Shown: positions 14,603 through 22,228, numbered from the stretch's first letter. The stretch: 32,479 bases of DNA from JBDTNQ01 sp039933635 (GCA_039933635.1 JBDTNQ010000041.1:1-32479); one strand, 5' to 3'. Program-made: numbers and translations. The notes: generated by a model not told the origin, from the sequence alone.

Positions 14603-16054
14603 TTACGCTTTGCCCATTGCGGTCCGGACCTGCAGGATCGTCGCCGCGTCGGGTCTTGCCTTGTAGAACTCATCGAGCGGATAGCAACCGGAGATGAGGC
14701 CCATTCGCGGGCCCGTCGTGCAGTCGCTGAACGTCCGGCAGAGCGCGCCGCGCTTGAGCGGGGCACCCGCCAGGACATCAGCGGGCATGTCCGGATAGGA
14801 CAGCATCATACGGCCAAGACCGACGAAGTCAGTCATCCCTTCGCGTACCGTGCGCTGGCCCACGTGCGGCAGGAACTCCTGCAGGTACGTGTAGGCCGAG
14901 CCGACGAAGACCATCTCCGGAAACGCGGCTTTGAGGGCCGCCGTGGTCCGTAGTTGCCGCGCGACGCCCCGCAGGGGATCCTCGGGGGGCTGATAGCCGT
15001 CCATCGGCGGAAAGAACGCAGGCCGCGTCACGTGCGGCGAGTAGTACGGCGTTCCCGCGGTGACGCAGATCCAGCGAACGCCGAGGCTCGACAGTTCCGC
15101 GAGGAGCGCCCGGGGTTCCGCGAGGGCAAGGTCGAGCGCGTCGTTCGACACGACGCCGAAGCCGGCAAGGGCGCTCGTGGGATCCATCGGCTCCGGCTCG
15201 CCGACGCCATGCGCGTCCTTACGGTACGGCACGACGTCTATCGCCGATAGCCGTACGCCAATCTTCAGTCGCGGCACCGCCGCCTGAATTCCCTGAATCA
15301 CGGTGCGCACGAAGCGGAAACGGTTCTCCTGCGAGCCGCCGTACCGGCCTTCCCGGTTGCGCGCGCCGAGCAGTTCGTGTCCCAGGTAGCCGTGACACTG
15401 CTTGACGTCGACGAAGTCGAAGCCGCAGGCCTCGGCCATCTTCGCGGCGGCAATGAACTGATCGATCAGCCGATCCAGTTCGTCGTCGGTGAAGACGTGC
15501 GGTGTCGTCTTGAAGCGTCGATCCAGAACGGGATTCACACAGGCGGTCTTTGGATCGGGGCGATCGCTCGCATCGGGTTTCGCGAATCGGCCGGAGTGCG
15601 TGAGTTGAAGGCCGATGAACAGGTCGGCGTCGGCATTGGCGCCGAAGCGCTCGCGGTGACTGGAGACGAGTTCCTCCCGAAGGGCCGCGATGGCTGGCTG
15701 CGTGGCGGCGTTCATCTGCAACTGGTTCGGACTTGCGCGCCCGTCGTGGCGGACGGCCACGGCCTCGCCGCCCCAAATCAACTTCGCGCCGCTCTGGCCA
15801 AATCGACGCCATCGGCGCCGTGTGAACTCGCTTGGGCTGCCGTCGAGCTCGCCGTCCCAGCCTTCCATCGGCAGGACGCAAAACCGGTTGCCCACGCGGA
15901 CCCCATCCTTCTCGAGCGGCCGGGCCAGGGGCGATTCGGCCGGTGGCGCGATCGCGTCATCGATCGGGATCTGAATGTCGCACTGGGCGAGGTGCGCCCG
16001 GAACGCGTCGACCGTCTTGAGCGCCGCCATTCTCGGAAAAGGAGACTGAGCCAT
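14603..16054 (-). CDS. Old-yellow-enzyme-like NADH:flavin oxidoreductase
   Basis: A 483-residue FMN-binding TIM-barrel oxidoreductase. Family marks: FCVLPMEGWDGELDGSPSEF near the start of the barrel, LFIGLQLTHSGRFAKPD, DFVDVKQCHGYLGHELLG, REGRYGGSQENRFRFVRTVI, and MTDFVGLGRMMLSYPDMPAD binding the FMN phosphate. The end carries cysteines (LCRTFSDCTTGPRMGLISGC) but no full 2,4-dienoyl-CoA reductase-type iron-sulfur and second flavin domain. It should reduce an activated C=C bond or oxidise a substrate with NAD(P). ATG 16054 is chosen since the N-terminal 154 codons of the open frame fall in the AraC gene region. It lies first in an operon with the cupin, under a promoter with an AraC-type site at 16089-16128. 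Confidence 0.85.
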   Translation of the reverse strand: MAQSPFPRMAALKTVDAFRAHLAQCDIQIPIDDAIAPPAESPLARPLEKDGVRVGNRFCVLPMEGWDGELDGSPSEFTRRRWRRFGQSGAKLIWGGEAVAVRHDGRASPNQLQMNAATQPAIAALREELVSSHRERFGANADADLFIGLQLTHSGRFAKPDASDRPDPKTACVNPVLDRRFKTTPHVFTDDELDRLIDQFIAAAKMAEACGFDFVDVKQCHGYLGHELLGARNREGRYGGSQENRFRFVRTVIQGIQAAVPRLKIGVRLSAIDVVPYRKDAHGVGEPEPMDPTSALAGFGVVSNDALDLALAEPRALLAELSSLGVRWICVTAGTPYYSPHVTRPAFFPPMDGYQPPEDPLRGVARQLRTTAALKAAFPEMVFVGSAYTYLQEFLPHVGQRTVREGMTDFVGLGRMMLSYPDMPADVLAGAPLKRGALCRTFSDCTTGPRMGLISGCYPLDEFYKARPDAATILQVRTAMGKA

Positions 16055-16062
16055 TGGCGCGC

Positions 16063-16068
16063 AGGCTA
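16063..16068 (-). promoter_or_regulatory. Extended -10 (TGA-TAGCCT) of the OYE-cupin operon
   Basis: On the minus strand CTGATAGCCT ends 8 nt before the ATG at 16054. The same decamer with one change (CTGGTAGCCT) precedes the SDR gene at 19165-19170. In both places the distance to the 40-bp operator is exactly 20 bp. Confidence 0.6.
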
Positions 16069-16088
16069 TCAGTCCTGGCCCCAGGGCC

Positions 16089-16128
16089 GTGAGGACTTTC
16101 TCGGTGCAGAATAGGACGGTTTCGACAT
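16089..16128 (-). promoter_or_regulatory. AraC-type operator, copy A (OYE-cupin / AraC intergenic region)
   Basis: 40 bp that match 19191-19230 at 32 positions without a gap: GTGAGGAYTTTMTCGRTGC, then a variable 6 bp, then GGACGGTTTCGACAT (15/15 identical). Read on the minus strand, it contains two related words, TCGAAACCGTCC and CCGAGAAAGTCC (8 of 12 identical), offset by 21 bp. That offset is the one known for AraC-family half-sites. Taking the -10 at 16063-16068, the site covers about -34 to -73, where activators of this family touch polymerase. It ends 13 bp before the AraC start codon, so the regulator may also control itself. Confidence 0.7.
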
Positions 16129-16141
16129 AGGAGAAGTGCGA

Positions 16142-16993
16142 ATGCGGGCGTTTCGACCCCTCTTGATCGATCGGGCGAACCTGAGGGTTCCTGGCCTGCA
16201 GATTGCCTCGTTTGCCCTCCATCGGCATCTGTCGGAACACGCCTCGGTGGCACCGCACCGGCACGCGTGGTGCCAGGCGATCGTGTATCTCAGCGGGACG
16301 GGAGAACAGACGATGGGCAGCACCCGCGCCAGGATTGAGCCGGGGACGCTTGTCTTGCTGCCGCCGGGAGTGCCGCACGCGTTCACGCGGCGGGGCAGAC
16401 AGGCTCCACTCTGTCTCCTGGTCGACTTCCGGCTTCATGGCGCGCGCCGCCGGCAGGCCACCGTCTGCGGCCTCAACCGTTCCGAGATTTCGCAACTGCG
16501 CGCGCACGTGGCGCATCTCGTCCGCCTTCAGTCCGGCGCCCGGAACGCACTGCGATGGGAAGGAGCCGTGCCCGTGCTCGAGGTGCTGCTGACCCTATTG
16601 CGTGCGGCCGGCTGGATTGAACGTGTGGCCGCCCCGACGCGAGCCGTGCCAGACCGGGGCGTCGGCGCCATGCTTTCGATGGTGTCGCACACGGCGCCCC
16701 TCGTGGAGATCATCCGCAGGAGTGGCTACCAGCGCGACCACTTGAATCGGCTGGTGAAAAAAGAGACGGGCCTCACGCTGGGACAGTATCGGGCGCAGCT
16801 TCGCTTGGCGAAGGCGAAGGAACTGCTTGAAGGCGGCATGAAGGTCGCGCACGCCGGCGCCACCGTGGGGTTGTCGGATCAGGGCTACTTCGCACGTTGG
16901 TTCCGGCGGCAGACAGGACTGACACCGTCGGCGTGGCGCAGTCGGGGTACGTTGGAGCGTCACGCAAGGCTCGGCACGCCGAAGAACGTGTAG
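16142..16993 (+). CDS. AraC-family transcriptional regulator
   Basis: A 283-residue regulator. The N-terminal cupin-like sensing domain shows HASVAPHRHAWCQAIVYLSG and IEPGTLVLLPPGVPHAFTRR, typical of sugar-responsive members. The C-terminal double HTH runs from about 185 to 270 (IIRRSGYQRDHLNRLVKKET, then VGLSDQGYFARWFRRQTGLT). AGGAGA (16129-16134) lies 7 nt before ATG 16142, which I prefer over GTG 16136. It is divergent from the OYE-cupin operon and convergent with the SDR-GH88 operon, whose GH88 3' end it overlaps by 34 nt. Both operons carry the same 40-bp site, so it is the obvious candidate regulator, probably an activator that senses a breakdown sugar. Confidence 0.9.
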   Translation: MRAFRPLLIDRANLRVPGLQIASFALHRHLSEHASVAPHRHAWCQAIVYLSGTGEQTMGSTRARIEPGTLVLLPPGVPHAFTRRGRQAPLCLLVDFRLHGARRRQATVCGLNRSEISQLRAHVAHLVRLQSGARNALRWEGAVPVLEVLLTLLRAAGWIERVAAPTRAVPDRGVGAMLSMVSHTAPLVEIIRRSGYQRDHLNRLVKKETGLTLGQYRAQLRLAKAKELLEGGMKVAHAGATVGLSDQGYFARWFRRQTGLTPSAWRSRGTLERHARLGTPKNV

Positions 16994-18348
16994 TCTCCAC
17001 CGTCCGCAATCTGCTCGACGAGGTAGGCCGCTTCGCGCAGGTGGTAGTCGCCCCACATGCAGGCTTCGCCGCACGGGATCTTGCGGCCTTTCGGCACGTA
17101 GTCCCACCCGTTCGGGCGGTGGTAGACCGAGTGCAGAAGCAGCCCTTGGTGCCGGGCGTCGGTGCTGAGGTACGGCTCGCCCAGCAGTGTCCTCAACACG
17201 GTGAGCCCGGCACTCAGATACGTCCGTCCCGCCTTGGATTTGCCGATGCCACTGAGATACCGGCCGAGGCGAATCAGCCCTTGCGCGGCGATGGCGGCTG
17301 CGGAGCTGTCGACGGGTTCGTGATCGTTGTACGGATCGGCGGCTCGATCGCGGTGATGCTTCAGGTCGGCCAGGCCTGGTGCCCCCGTATCCCAGTACGG
17401 CACGCCGTCGGGCGGCGTCTGCTCGATGTAGAAATCTGCGGTCGCGCGGGCGGCTTCCACGCACAGATTCACGATGCGCCGCTTTGCCGCCGGACTGCCG
17501 AATTCGCGCGCCGGGCGCGTCGTCAGAAACTCGAGCTGCTCGGCGTAGCCGCAGATGATCCAGGCGAGCCCCCGCGTCCACGTCGTGAAGGGCGAATACC
17601 CTTGCTGGGAATTCGGGCAGCGATACGAGCCGTCGTTGACGTTGAAGATCGACTCGTGGGCGACGCGGCCCCGGACGTCGTAGTGATCTCGACCGGTCCC
17701 GTAGTACACCCCGAAGCGAGCCGTGGTTTCAGCGTGCTGGCACAAGCGCCGCAGCAGCGAAATCCGCTGGTCACGTTCCCCCATCAGCACGTGGTCGAGC
17801 TGGTGCGCGAGGGCCAGCGAACGCAGCGAACGGACCGTGTCCGCGAAGAGGGAATGAGGGCCATTGAACGAGTAGATGTAGCCGAGCCCCTCGGGCAGAT
17901 CCGTCCAGCGCGCGGCCTGCACCGCGCCACTGACCTTGAGGGCGATCTCGTACGCCGCGATCTCCCCGCGGTCCGCATCAAACCGTGCGCCGAGCGCGAG
18001 TTGACGAAGCGTGCCATATGTCGAGACGTTGTTGAACCCATGGTCGTGCACCCCGATGTGACTGACGTGACTCGCCATGTACCGGTAGGTGCCGATTCTG
18101 CCGACTTCCAGCGCGCCGGTGTCACCGGTGGCCGCGAATTGCAGCAGGGCGGAGCCAAACTGGAAGCCCTGTGTCCATTCGGTCCAGCCGCGTGACGTGT
18201 ACCGGCCGGCGACCGTGAAGACCGGCGCGCCCCTGGCGGGATCCCAGCTGCGCTGGATGGATTCAATCTTCCGGGCCGACGCGTCCCACATCCGTTCGAT
18301 CGGGCGGCGCAGTTGGTCCGGGCTCAACGTTCGGTTGATGCGAATCAT
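16960..18348 (-). CDS. GH88-family unsaturated glucuronyl/galacturonyl hydrolase
   Basis: A 462-residue (alpha/alpha)6-barrel protein without signal peptide, so probably cytoplasmic. Family 88 enzymes release 4,5-unsaturated uronic acid from the non-reducing end of oligosaccharides made by polysaccharide lyases, by hydrating the enol-ether bond. Supporting segments: RGWTEWTQGFQFGSALLQFA, SHIGVHDHGFNNVSTYGTLR (with the catalytic-type Asp), SPFTTWTRGLAWIICGYAEQ, DPYNDHEPVDSSAAAIAAQG and GEACMWGDYHLREA. It begins 12 nt after the SDR stop, forming an operon with it. No lyase is present in the window, so the source of its substrate is unknown. The 3' end overlaps the AraC gene. Confidence 0.88.
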   Translation of the reverse strand: MIRINRTLSPDQLRRPIERMWDASARKIESIQRSWDPARGAPVFTVAGRYTSRGWTEWTQGFQFGSALLQFAATGDTGALEVGRIGTYRYMASHVSHIGVHDHGFNNVSTYGTLRQLALGARFDADRGEIAAYEIALKVSGAVQAARWTDLPEGLGYIYSFNGPHSLFADTVRSLRSLALAHQLDHVLMGERDQRISLLRRLCQHAETTARFGVYYGTGRDHYDVRGRVAHESIFNVNDGSYRCPNSQQGYSPFTTWTRGLAWIICGYAEQLEFLTTRPAREFGSPAAKRRIVNLCVEAARATADFYIEQTPPDGVPYWDTGAPGLADLKHHRDRAADPYNDHEPVDSSAAAIAAQGLIRLGRYLSGIGKSKAGRTYLSAGLTVLRTLLGEPYLSTDARHQGLLLHSVYHRPNGWDYVPKGRKIPCGEACMWGDYHLREAAYLVEQIADGGDYTFFGVPSLA

Positions 18349-18360
18349 AAGGGTGGCTCG

Positions 18361-19158
18361 TCAGAGGCGACGCAGATGGAATCCACCATCAACGGGGATC
18401 ACCGCGCCGGTGGAGAAGGGCAGGCTGCCCGTCAACACCGCCGCAACCGCGAGCGCGACGTCCTCCGGCGTGCCCCAACGCCGCTGCGGGACGATGCCGT
18501 CGCGGAGGAGCTGGTCGTACTTGTCCTTGACGCCGGCAGTCATGTCCGTCGCCATGATGCCGGGGCGCACTTCGACGACCTGGATGTTGTCCGCGGCCAG
18601 GCGCGTGGCCCAGAGCTGAGCGGCCATGGCGAGGCCCGCCTTGGAGATGCAGTAGTCGCCTCGGTTGACGGAAGCGGTGTTCGCCGAGATCGACGTCACG
18701 AACACGATCTTGAAGCCCGTGGACAGCGCGGAGGCGCCAGCGCCGCGGAGCCAGTGCCTGGCGACAGCCTGGGTGAGGAAGTAGGGCCCCTGCAGGTTCG
18801 TCCGGATCAGTGCCTCGAACGACGCCTCCGAGGCCTCCGTGATGTCGGCGCGCTCCCGTGGCGCAATCCCCGCGTTGTTCACGAGCGCGTCGATCCGTCC
18901 GAGTTGATCGATCGTGTCCGCGACGAGCCGCTCGCGGTCCGGTGCCACGCCGATGTCGGCCTGAATGGCCACGAATCGTTGGCCAGGGGAGGTCGCGGCG
19001 ATCTCACAGTGCGCCACGGTGTCGGCAGCGGCCGCCGCGTTGCCGATGTAGTTGATCGCCAGCGAGAAACCGTCGCGGGCCAGCCGCAGGGCAATGCCGC
19101 GCCCCAGGCCGCGGCTTGCGCCGGTGACGAGCGCCACGGGGACTGTTGCGTCGGGCAC
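18361..19158 (-). CDS. Short-chain dehydrogenase/reductase (FabG-like)
   Basis: A 265-residue classical SDR. TGASRGLGRG near residue 12 binds NAD(P), NNAG follows near 93, and the catalytic Ser (VFVTSISANT) and Tyr-x3-Lys (DYCISKAG) are in place. The C-terminus ends in TGAVIPVDGGFHLRRL. Annotation pipelines would call it 3-ketoacyl-ACP reductase, but the context argues for a sugar or uronate ketone/aldehyde: it is first in an operon with GH88 and shares an operator with the OYE-cupin operon. KduD, a known SDR of unsaturated uronate breakdown, is an analogy only. The GTG start has TAGCCT exactly 6 nt upstream and no Shine-Dalgarno sequence. Confidence 0.88.
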   Translation of the reverse strand: MPDATVPVALVTGASRGLGRGIALRLARDGFSLAINYIGNAAAAADTVAHCEIAATSPGQRFVAIQADIGVAPDRERLVADTIDQLGRIDALVNNAGIAPRERADITEASEASFEALIRTNLQGPYFLTQAVARHWLRGAGASALSTGFKIVFVTSISANTASVNRGDYCISKAGLAMAAQLWATRLAADNIQVVEVRPGIMATDMTAGVKDKYDQLLRDGIVPQRRWGTPEDVALAVAAVLTGSLPFSTGAVIPVDGGFHLRRL

Positions 19159-19164
19159 GGCCGG

Positions 19165-19170
19165 AGGCTA
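19165..19170 (-). promoter_or_regulatory. Extended -10 (TGG-TAGCCT) of the SDR-GH88 operon
   Basis: On the minus strand CTGGTAGCCT is followed by 6 nt and the GTG at 19158. It matches the box at 16063-16068 in 9 of 10 bases and has the same 20-bp distance to its operator. Confidence 0.6.
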
Positions 19171-19190
19171 CCAGTTGTCGGGCGGTGGAC

Positions 19191-19230
19191 GTGAGGATTT
19201 TATCGATGCGCGGTGGGACGGTTTCGACAT
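19191..19230 (-). promoter_or_regulatory. AraC-type operator, copy B (SDR-GH88 promoter)
   Basis: Gapless 40-bp match (32/40) to 16089-16128, including the block GGACGGTTTCGACAT. It lies between the pepT stop (19257) and the SDR start (19158), 20 bp upstream of the extended -10. Bases between the operator and the -10 are mostly different in the two copies, which argues for conservation of function rather than a recent duplication of the whole region. Confidence 0.7.
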
Positions 19231-19256
19231 GCGTTCCGTGCAGGTTCGCGCCGCGG

Positions 19257-20519
19257 TCAGTGCTCTTCCACCACGACCTGGACGAGATGCACCAGCGTCT
19301 CCGCTGTCTTCTCGAGGCCGCGTCTGGTGTTGAATTCCAGCTTGCTGTGGAAGTTGTGGCCCCCCGTGAAGATGTTCGGGCAGGGCAGACCGCGGAACGT
19401 GAGCTTGGCGCCATCCGTGCCGCCGCGAATCGGACGCGTCGCGGGCATGAGGCCCGCGCGCCGTGTGGCTTCCAGCGCGTGCGCGACGAGGCACGGCTCG
19501 TCTTTCAGGACCTCGTCCATGTTGCGGTACTGTTCCTTGATCTGCACGTCGATCGTCACGCCGGGACATCTCGCGGCGCACGCATCGGCCAGAGCGCGGA
19601 CGAGGCGTTCCTTCGCCGCCAGTGCGTCAGAGTCGAAGTCCCGCAGGATCAGCTTCAGGATCGACTGCTCGGTGTCGGCCAGTCCGGACACGGGGTGGAT
19701 GAATCCCTGGCGCTCCTCGGTGGTCTCTGGCCGCATGTCGGCGGGGATGTGGAGCAGGAAATCGGCCATGGCGTAGGCCGAGTTGACCATCATGCCCTTG
19801 GCCGTGCCCGGATGCGTGCTGACGCCTTTGAAGATCACCGTGGCGCCGAGCGCGTTCCACGTTTCGTGGTTGATGACACCGAGCGCGTCCCCGTCAACGG
19901 TGTACGCGAACTTCGCGCCGAAACGCTCGACGTCGAAGTGATCGATGCCGCTGCCGATCTCCTCGTCCGAGGTGAACGCCACGGCGATCGGTCCGTGTGG
20001 AATGTCCGGATTCTCGGCCAGCAGATCGATCATGGTCATGATCGCCGCCACCCCCGATTTGTCGTCCGACCCGAGGAGCGTGGTGCCGTCGCTCGTGATG
20101 ATGTCGTCGCCGATCATCGACGTCAGCACCGGGTTCTGGGCCACCCTGATGATTTCCGCCTCGTCGCCCGGCAGCACGATGTCACCGCCCTGGTAGTCCT
20201 CGTGAACGATGGGGTGCACATGCGCGCCGGTGACCGCCGACGAGGTGTCCACGTGCGCCAGGAACCCCACGCACGGCACCGTCGATCCCTCGCCGAGGTT
20301 GCCGGGGATGCGCCCGTAGACCATGCACACGTCGCTCGTGTGGATGTCGTGCACCCCAAGCGCCTGGAGTTCCCTCGCCAGCAGCCGCGCCAAATCCCAT
20401 TGGCCCGGAGTGCTCGGCGATTCGGCCGCGCCCTCGCGGGACTCGGTGTTGATGCGGACGTAGCGCAGGAAGCGGTCCACGGCGGACTCCGACGGCGGCT
20501 TCATCGATGGAGCAGGCAC
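19257..20519 (-). CDS. pepT: Peptidase T (tripeptide aminopeptidase, M20 family)
   Basis: A 420-residue dinuclear zinc aminopeptidase that removes the N-terminal residue of tripeptides in the cytoplasm. Zinc and catalytic segments are all present: GFLAHVDTSSAV (His, Asp), LLGSDDKSGVAAI (bridging Asp), VAFTSDEEIGSG (catalytic Glu-Glu), YTVDGDALG (Asp) and IFTGGHNFHSKLEF (His). RPIRGGTDGAKLTFRGLPCP is also typical of PepT. Length fits the family. Either GTG 20519 or ATG 20504 may be the start; a TATCAT box 7 nt upstream of 20519 favours the former as a leaderless message. It is followed by the separately promoted SDR-GH88 operon. Confidence 0.93.
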   Translation of the reverse strand: MPAPSMKPPSESAVDRFLRYVRINTESREGAAESPSTPGQWDLARLLARELQALGVHDIHTSDVCMVYGRIPGNLGEGSTVPCVGFLAHVDTSSAVTGAHVHPIVHEDYQGGDIVLPGDEAEIIRVAQNPVLTSMIGDDIITSDGTTLLGSDDKSGVAAIMTMIDLLAENPDIPHGPIAVAFTSDEEIGSGIDHFDVERFGAKFAYTVDGDALGVINHETWNALGATVIFKGVSTHPGTAKGMMVNSAYAMADFLLHIPADMRPETTEERQGFIHPVSGLADTEQSILKLILRDFDSDALAAKERLVRALADACAARCPGVTIDVQIKEQYRNMDEVLKDEPCLVAHALEATRRAGLMPATRPIRGGTDGAKLTFRGLPCPNIFTGGHNFHSKLEFNTRRGLEKTAETLVHLVQVVVEEH

Positions 20520-20526
20520 GTCTTCG

Positions 20527-20532
20527 ATGATA
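20527..20532 (-). promoter_or_regulatory. Putative -10 (TATCAT), leaderless-type, of pepT
   Basis: Minus-strand TATCAT, then 7 nt, then GTG at 20519. The same hexamer serves the DUF1569-like gene at 10668. Confidence 0.4.
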
Positions 20533-20558
20533 GTTGGCGAGACGGCGGATGGCTAGAC

Positions 20559-20670
20559 GGGACCAGGCAGGGGACCAGGGGACCCCAGGGGACCAGGGGA
20601 CCGAGGGGACCAGGGGACGAGGGGACCAAGGGACCAAGGGACCAAGGGACCAGGGGACCAGGGGATCGGG
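20559..20670. repeat. Tandem GGGGACCAG-type minisatellite
   Basis: About thirteen degenerate 7- to 11-nt units (mostly 8-9 nt), mainly GGGGACCAG, GGGACCAA and GGGGACGA, in direct tandem between pepT and the VWFA gene. The plus strand has runs of 3-4 G spaced by about five bases throughout, a pattern able to form G-quadruplexes. There are no unique spacers, so it is not CRISPR. Unit order suggests slippage or unequal exchange (three consecutive GGGACCAA copies in the middle). Confidence 0.85.
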
Positions 20671-20783
20671 CATAGATGTCCCGATGACCCGATCCGACGA
20701 TCCAATAGCCAGATGGTCCATGAATTGCCGCGATAGCCCGACAACCCGTCGCAATTCCCCGATGATCCGATCACCGATGTAAG
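20671..20783. repeat. Degenerate CCGATGA tract, second copy
   Basis: Words such as CCCGATGACCCGATCC and CCCCGATGATCCGATCACCGATG, interspersed with related GAT-containing words. It follows the GGGGACCAG array without gap and resembles the tract at 1-139. A possible -10 (TAAGAT, 20780-20785) lies at its end, 32 nt before the VWFA start. Confidence 0.7.
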
Positions 20784-20817
20784 ATGAACTCGCCAGCCTG
20801 CCCGACCCGGGGTCGCG

Positions 20818-21927
20818 ATGTCCCGTGCTTTCGTCTTCGTGGTGTTCGCGCTTGGCGCAGTGGTGCTCGGTGCGCGTCAAGCGCCGGAGTTCCACGGCGG
20901 CACCAATACCGTTTCGATTTTTGCAACGGTGCTCGACGAGAATGCGCGTCTCGTCACCAACCTGAAGCAGGCGGACTTCGACGTCTTCGACAACGGGGTC
21001 AAGCAGCCGGTCACGGTCTTCGCCAACGACCTTCAGCCGATCACGATCGTGGTCATGCTCGACCGCAGCGGGAGCATGAAGCCGCACTTCGAGCGAGTGC
21101 GCGAGGCCGCCGACGTGTTCGTCGACAACATGCTGCCGGCAGACCGCGCGCGCATCGGCAGCTTCAGCGACCACATTGCCATCGATCCCGAGACGTTCAC
21201 CAGCGACCGCGATCAGCTCAGGCGCATTCTTCGCGAGAACCTCCTGCCACCCGGTGTCACGCCGTTGTGGAACGCGGCGAACCTCGCCATGGATGCCCTG
21301 CGCCGCGAACAGGGGCGTCGCGTGATCCTGGTCTTCACGGATGGCAAGGACACACCGGCGGTCGGTCCCAACGTCGACTTCCGTGCCGTGCGCGATCGCT
21401 CTCAGATTGATGACGTGATGGTGTACGCGATCGGGTTTGCGGAAGAGTGTCCGGACGATGTGGAAAGCCAGAAGCCGCGCGCGCCGCTCGGTGGGCGTGG
21501 CGGACCGGTCCTCTTCCAGCGCATGCCTGGCGGCGGTGGTGGCCGCGGAGGATTTCCGGGCGGGTCCGGCGGCCGCGGCCGGCCCGGCAGCCCCTTCCCC
21601 CCCGGGCCATCGATTCCGGGCATGCCGCCGATCATTCCGCCGATTGGGCCCGGTGGAGGCTTCTGGACGTCTGCCCCGCCGTGCGTGGAATCCGGCCCCG
21701 ATCCGGATCTACGCGAACTCGCAGCGGTCGGGGGCGGTGGATACTTCGAGCTGCGCTCGACCGCGGATCTGCGGACGACCTTCGCGCGCGTGGCTGACGA
21801 ACTGCATCACCAGTACTTGCTGGCGTTCAATGCCTCGCGCCAGGATCACGCGCTCCACCGGCTCGAGGTGCGCGTGCGTCAGCCGCGAATGACCGTGCGC
21901 GCCCGCCGCAACTACGTCGCCGATTGA
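20818..21927 (+). CDS. Secreted VWFA-related protein (acidobacterial type)
   Basis: A 369-residue protein with a signal peptide (residues 1-19). An N-terminal beta segment (VSIFATVLDENARLVTNLKQ, DFDVFDNGVKQPV) precedes a von Willebrand factor A domain from about residue 75, with the metal site DRSGSM (D82, S84, S86), the Thr of PPGVTPLW and the Asp of VFTDGKD. This matches the 'VWFA-related domain' family that is heavily expanded in Acidobacteriota. Unusual is a Gly/Pro/Arg-rich insertion (about residues 215-280) inside the domain, before PDPDLRELAAVGGGGYFELR. It ends with YLLAFNASRQDHALHRLEVR, usual for the family. Function is unknown; it probably mediates adhesion or protein binding outside the cytoplasm. 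Confidence 0.85.
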   Translation: MSRAFVFVVFALGAVVLGARQAPEFHGGTNTVSIFATVLDENARLVTNLKQADFDVFDNGVKQPVTVFANDLQPITIVVMLDRSGSMKPHFERVREAADVFVDNMLPADRARIGSFSDHIAIDPETFTSDRDQLRRILRENLLPPGVTPLWNAANLAMDALRREQGRRVILVFTDGKDTPAVGPNVDFRAVRDRSQIDDVMVYAIGFAEECPDDVESQKPRAPLGGRGGPVLFQRMPGGGGGRGGFPGGSGGRGRPGSPFPPGPSIPGMPPIIPPIGPGGGFWTSAPPCVESGPDPDLRELAAVGGGGYFELRSTADLRTTFARVADELHHQYLLAFNASRQDHALHRLEVRVRQPRMTVRARRNYVAD

Positions 21928-21952
21928 CGGCGACGTGGCCGACTCGCGCGGA

Positions 21953-22228
21953 TTAGGCCGTGGCGCTGACGCGTCGGCGCCGCTTGCCGGCCGGAGCCGT
22001 CAATTCCCGCTCGGCCTGCAGCCAATCCGTCGTGGAGTCTCCACCGTCTGCGCTGCGGGCGAGGAAGATTTCATACGCGCGTCGCGCGATGTCGTCCTCG
22101 CTGGGCACCGCCGTTGACGCGACGCGTCTCGACGCGCGAGGCACCGTCGGTTCCGAACGTGTCGCCCGGCGAGCCGTGGCAGCCGGGCGGGTGAGTGGGG
22201 ATGCGCTGGTGCGCTTGGTGGTCGTCAT
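21953..22228 (-). CDS. DUF2934 small protein
   Basis: A 91-residue protein. The N-terminal half is rich in Thr, Arg, Ala and Ser (TTTKRTSASPLTRPAATARR) and probably disordered. The C-terminal half holds the DUF2934 helix pair (DDIARRAYEIFLARSADGGD, STTDWLQAERELTA), followed by a basic tail. DUF2934 proteins are abundant in Acidobacteriota and Proteobacteria and have no known role. The frame is open upstream to 22594 but only the part from ATG 22228 has family similarity; no good ribosome site marks the start. It converges with the VWFA gene (25 nt between the ends). Confidence 0.75.
   Translation of the reverse strand: MTTTKRTSASPLTRPAATARRATRSEPTVPRASRRVASTAVPSEDDIARRAYEIFLARSADGGDSTTDWLQAERELTAPAGKRRRRVSATA

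Noticed and set aside
20559..20670. CRISPR array
   Set aside because: Units are 7-11 nt and directly contiguous, with no unique spacers of 25-40 nt and no cas genes nearby.
19146..20675. 509-codon plus-strand open frame antisense to pepT
   Set aside because: It is the mirror of the strongly supported pepT and SDR promoter region. Its composition (Arg, His and Asp rich) is typical of antisense frames in GC-rich genes and no domain is visible.
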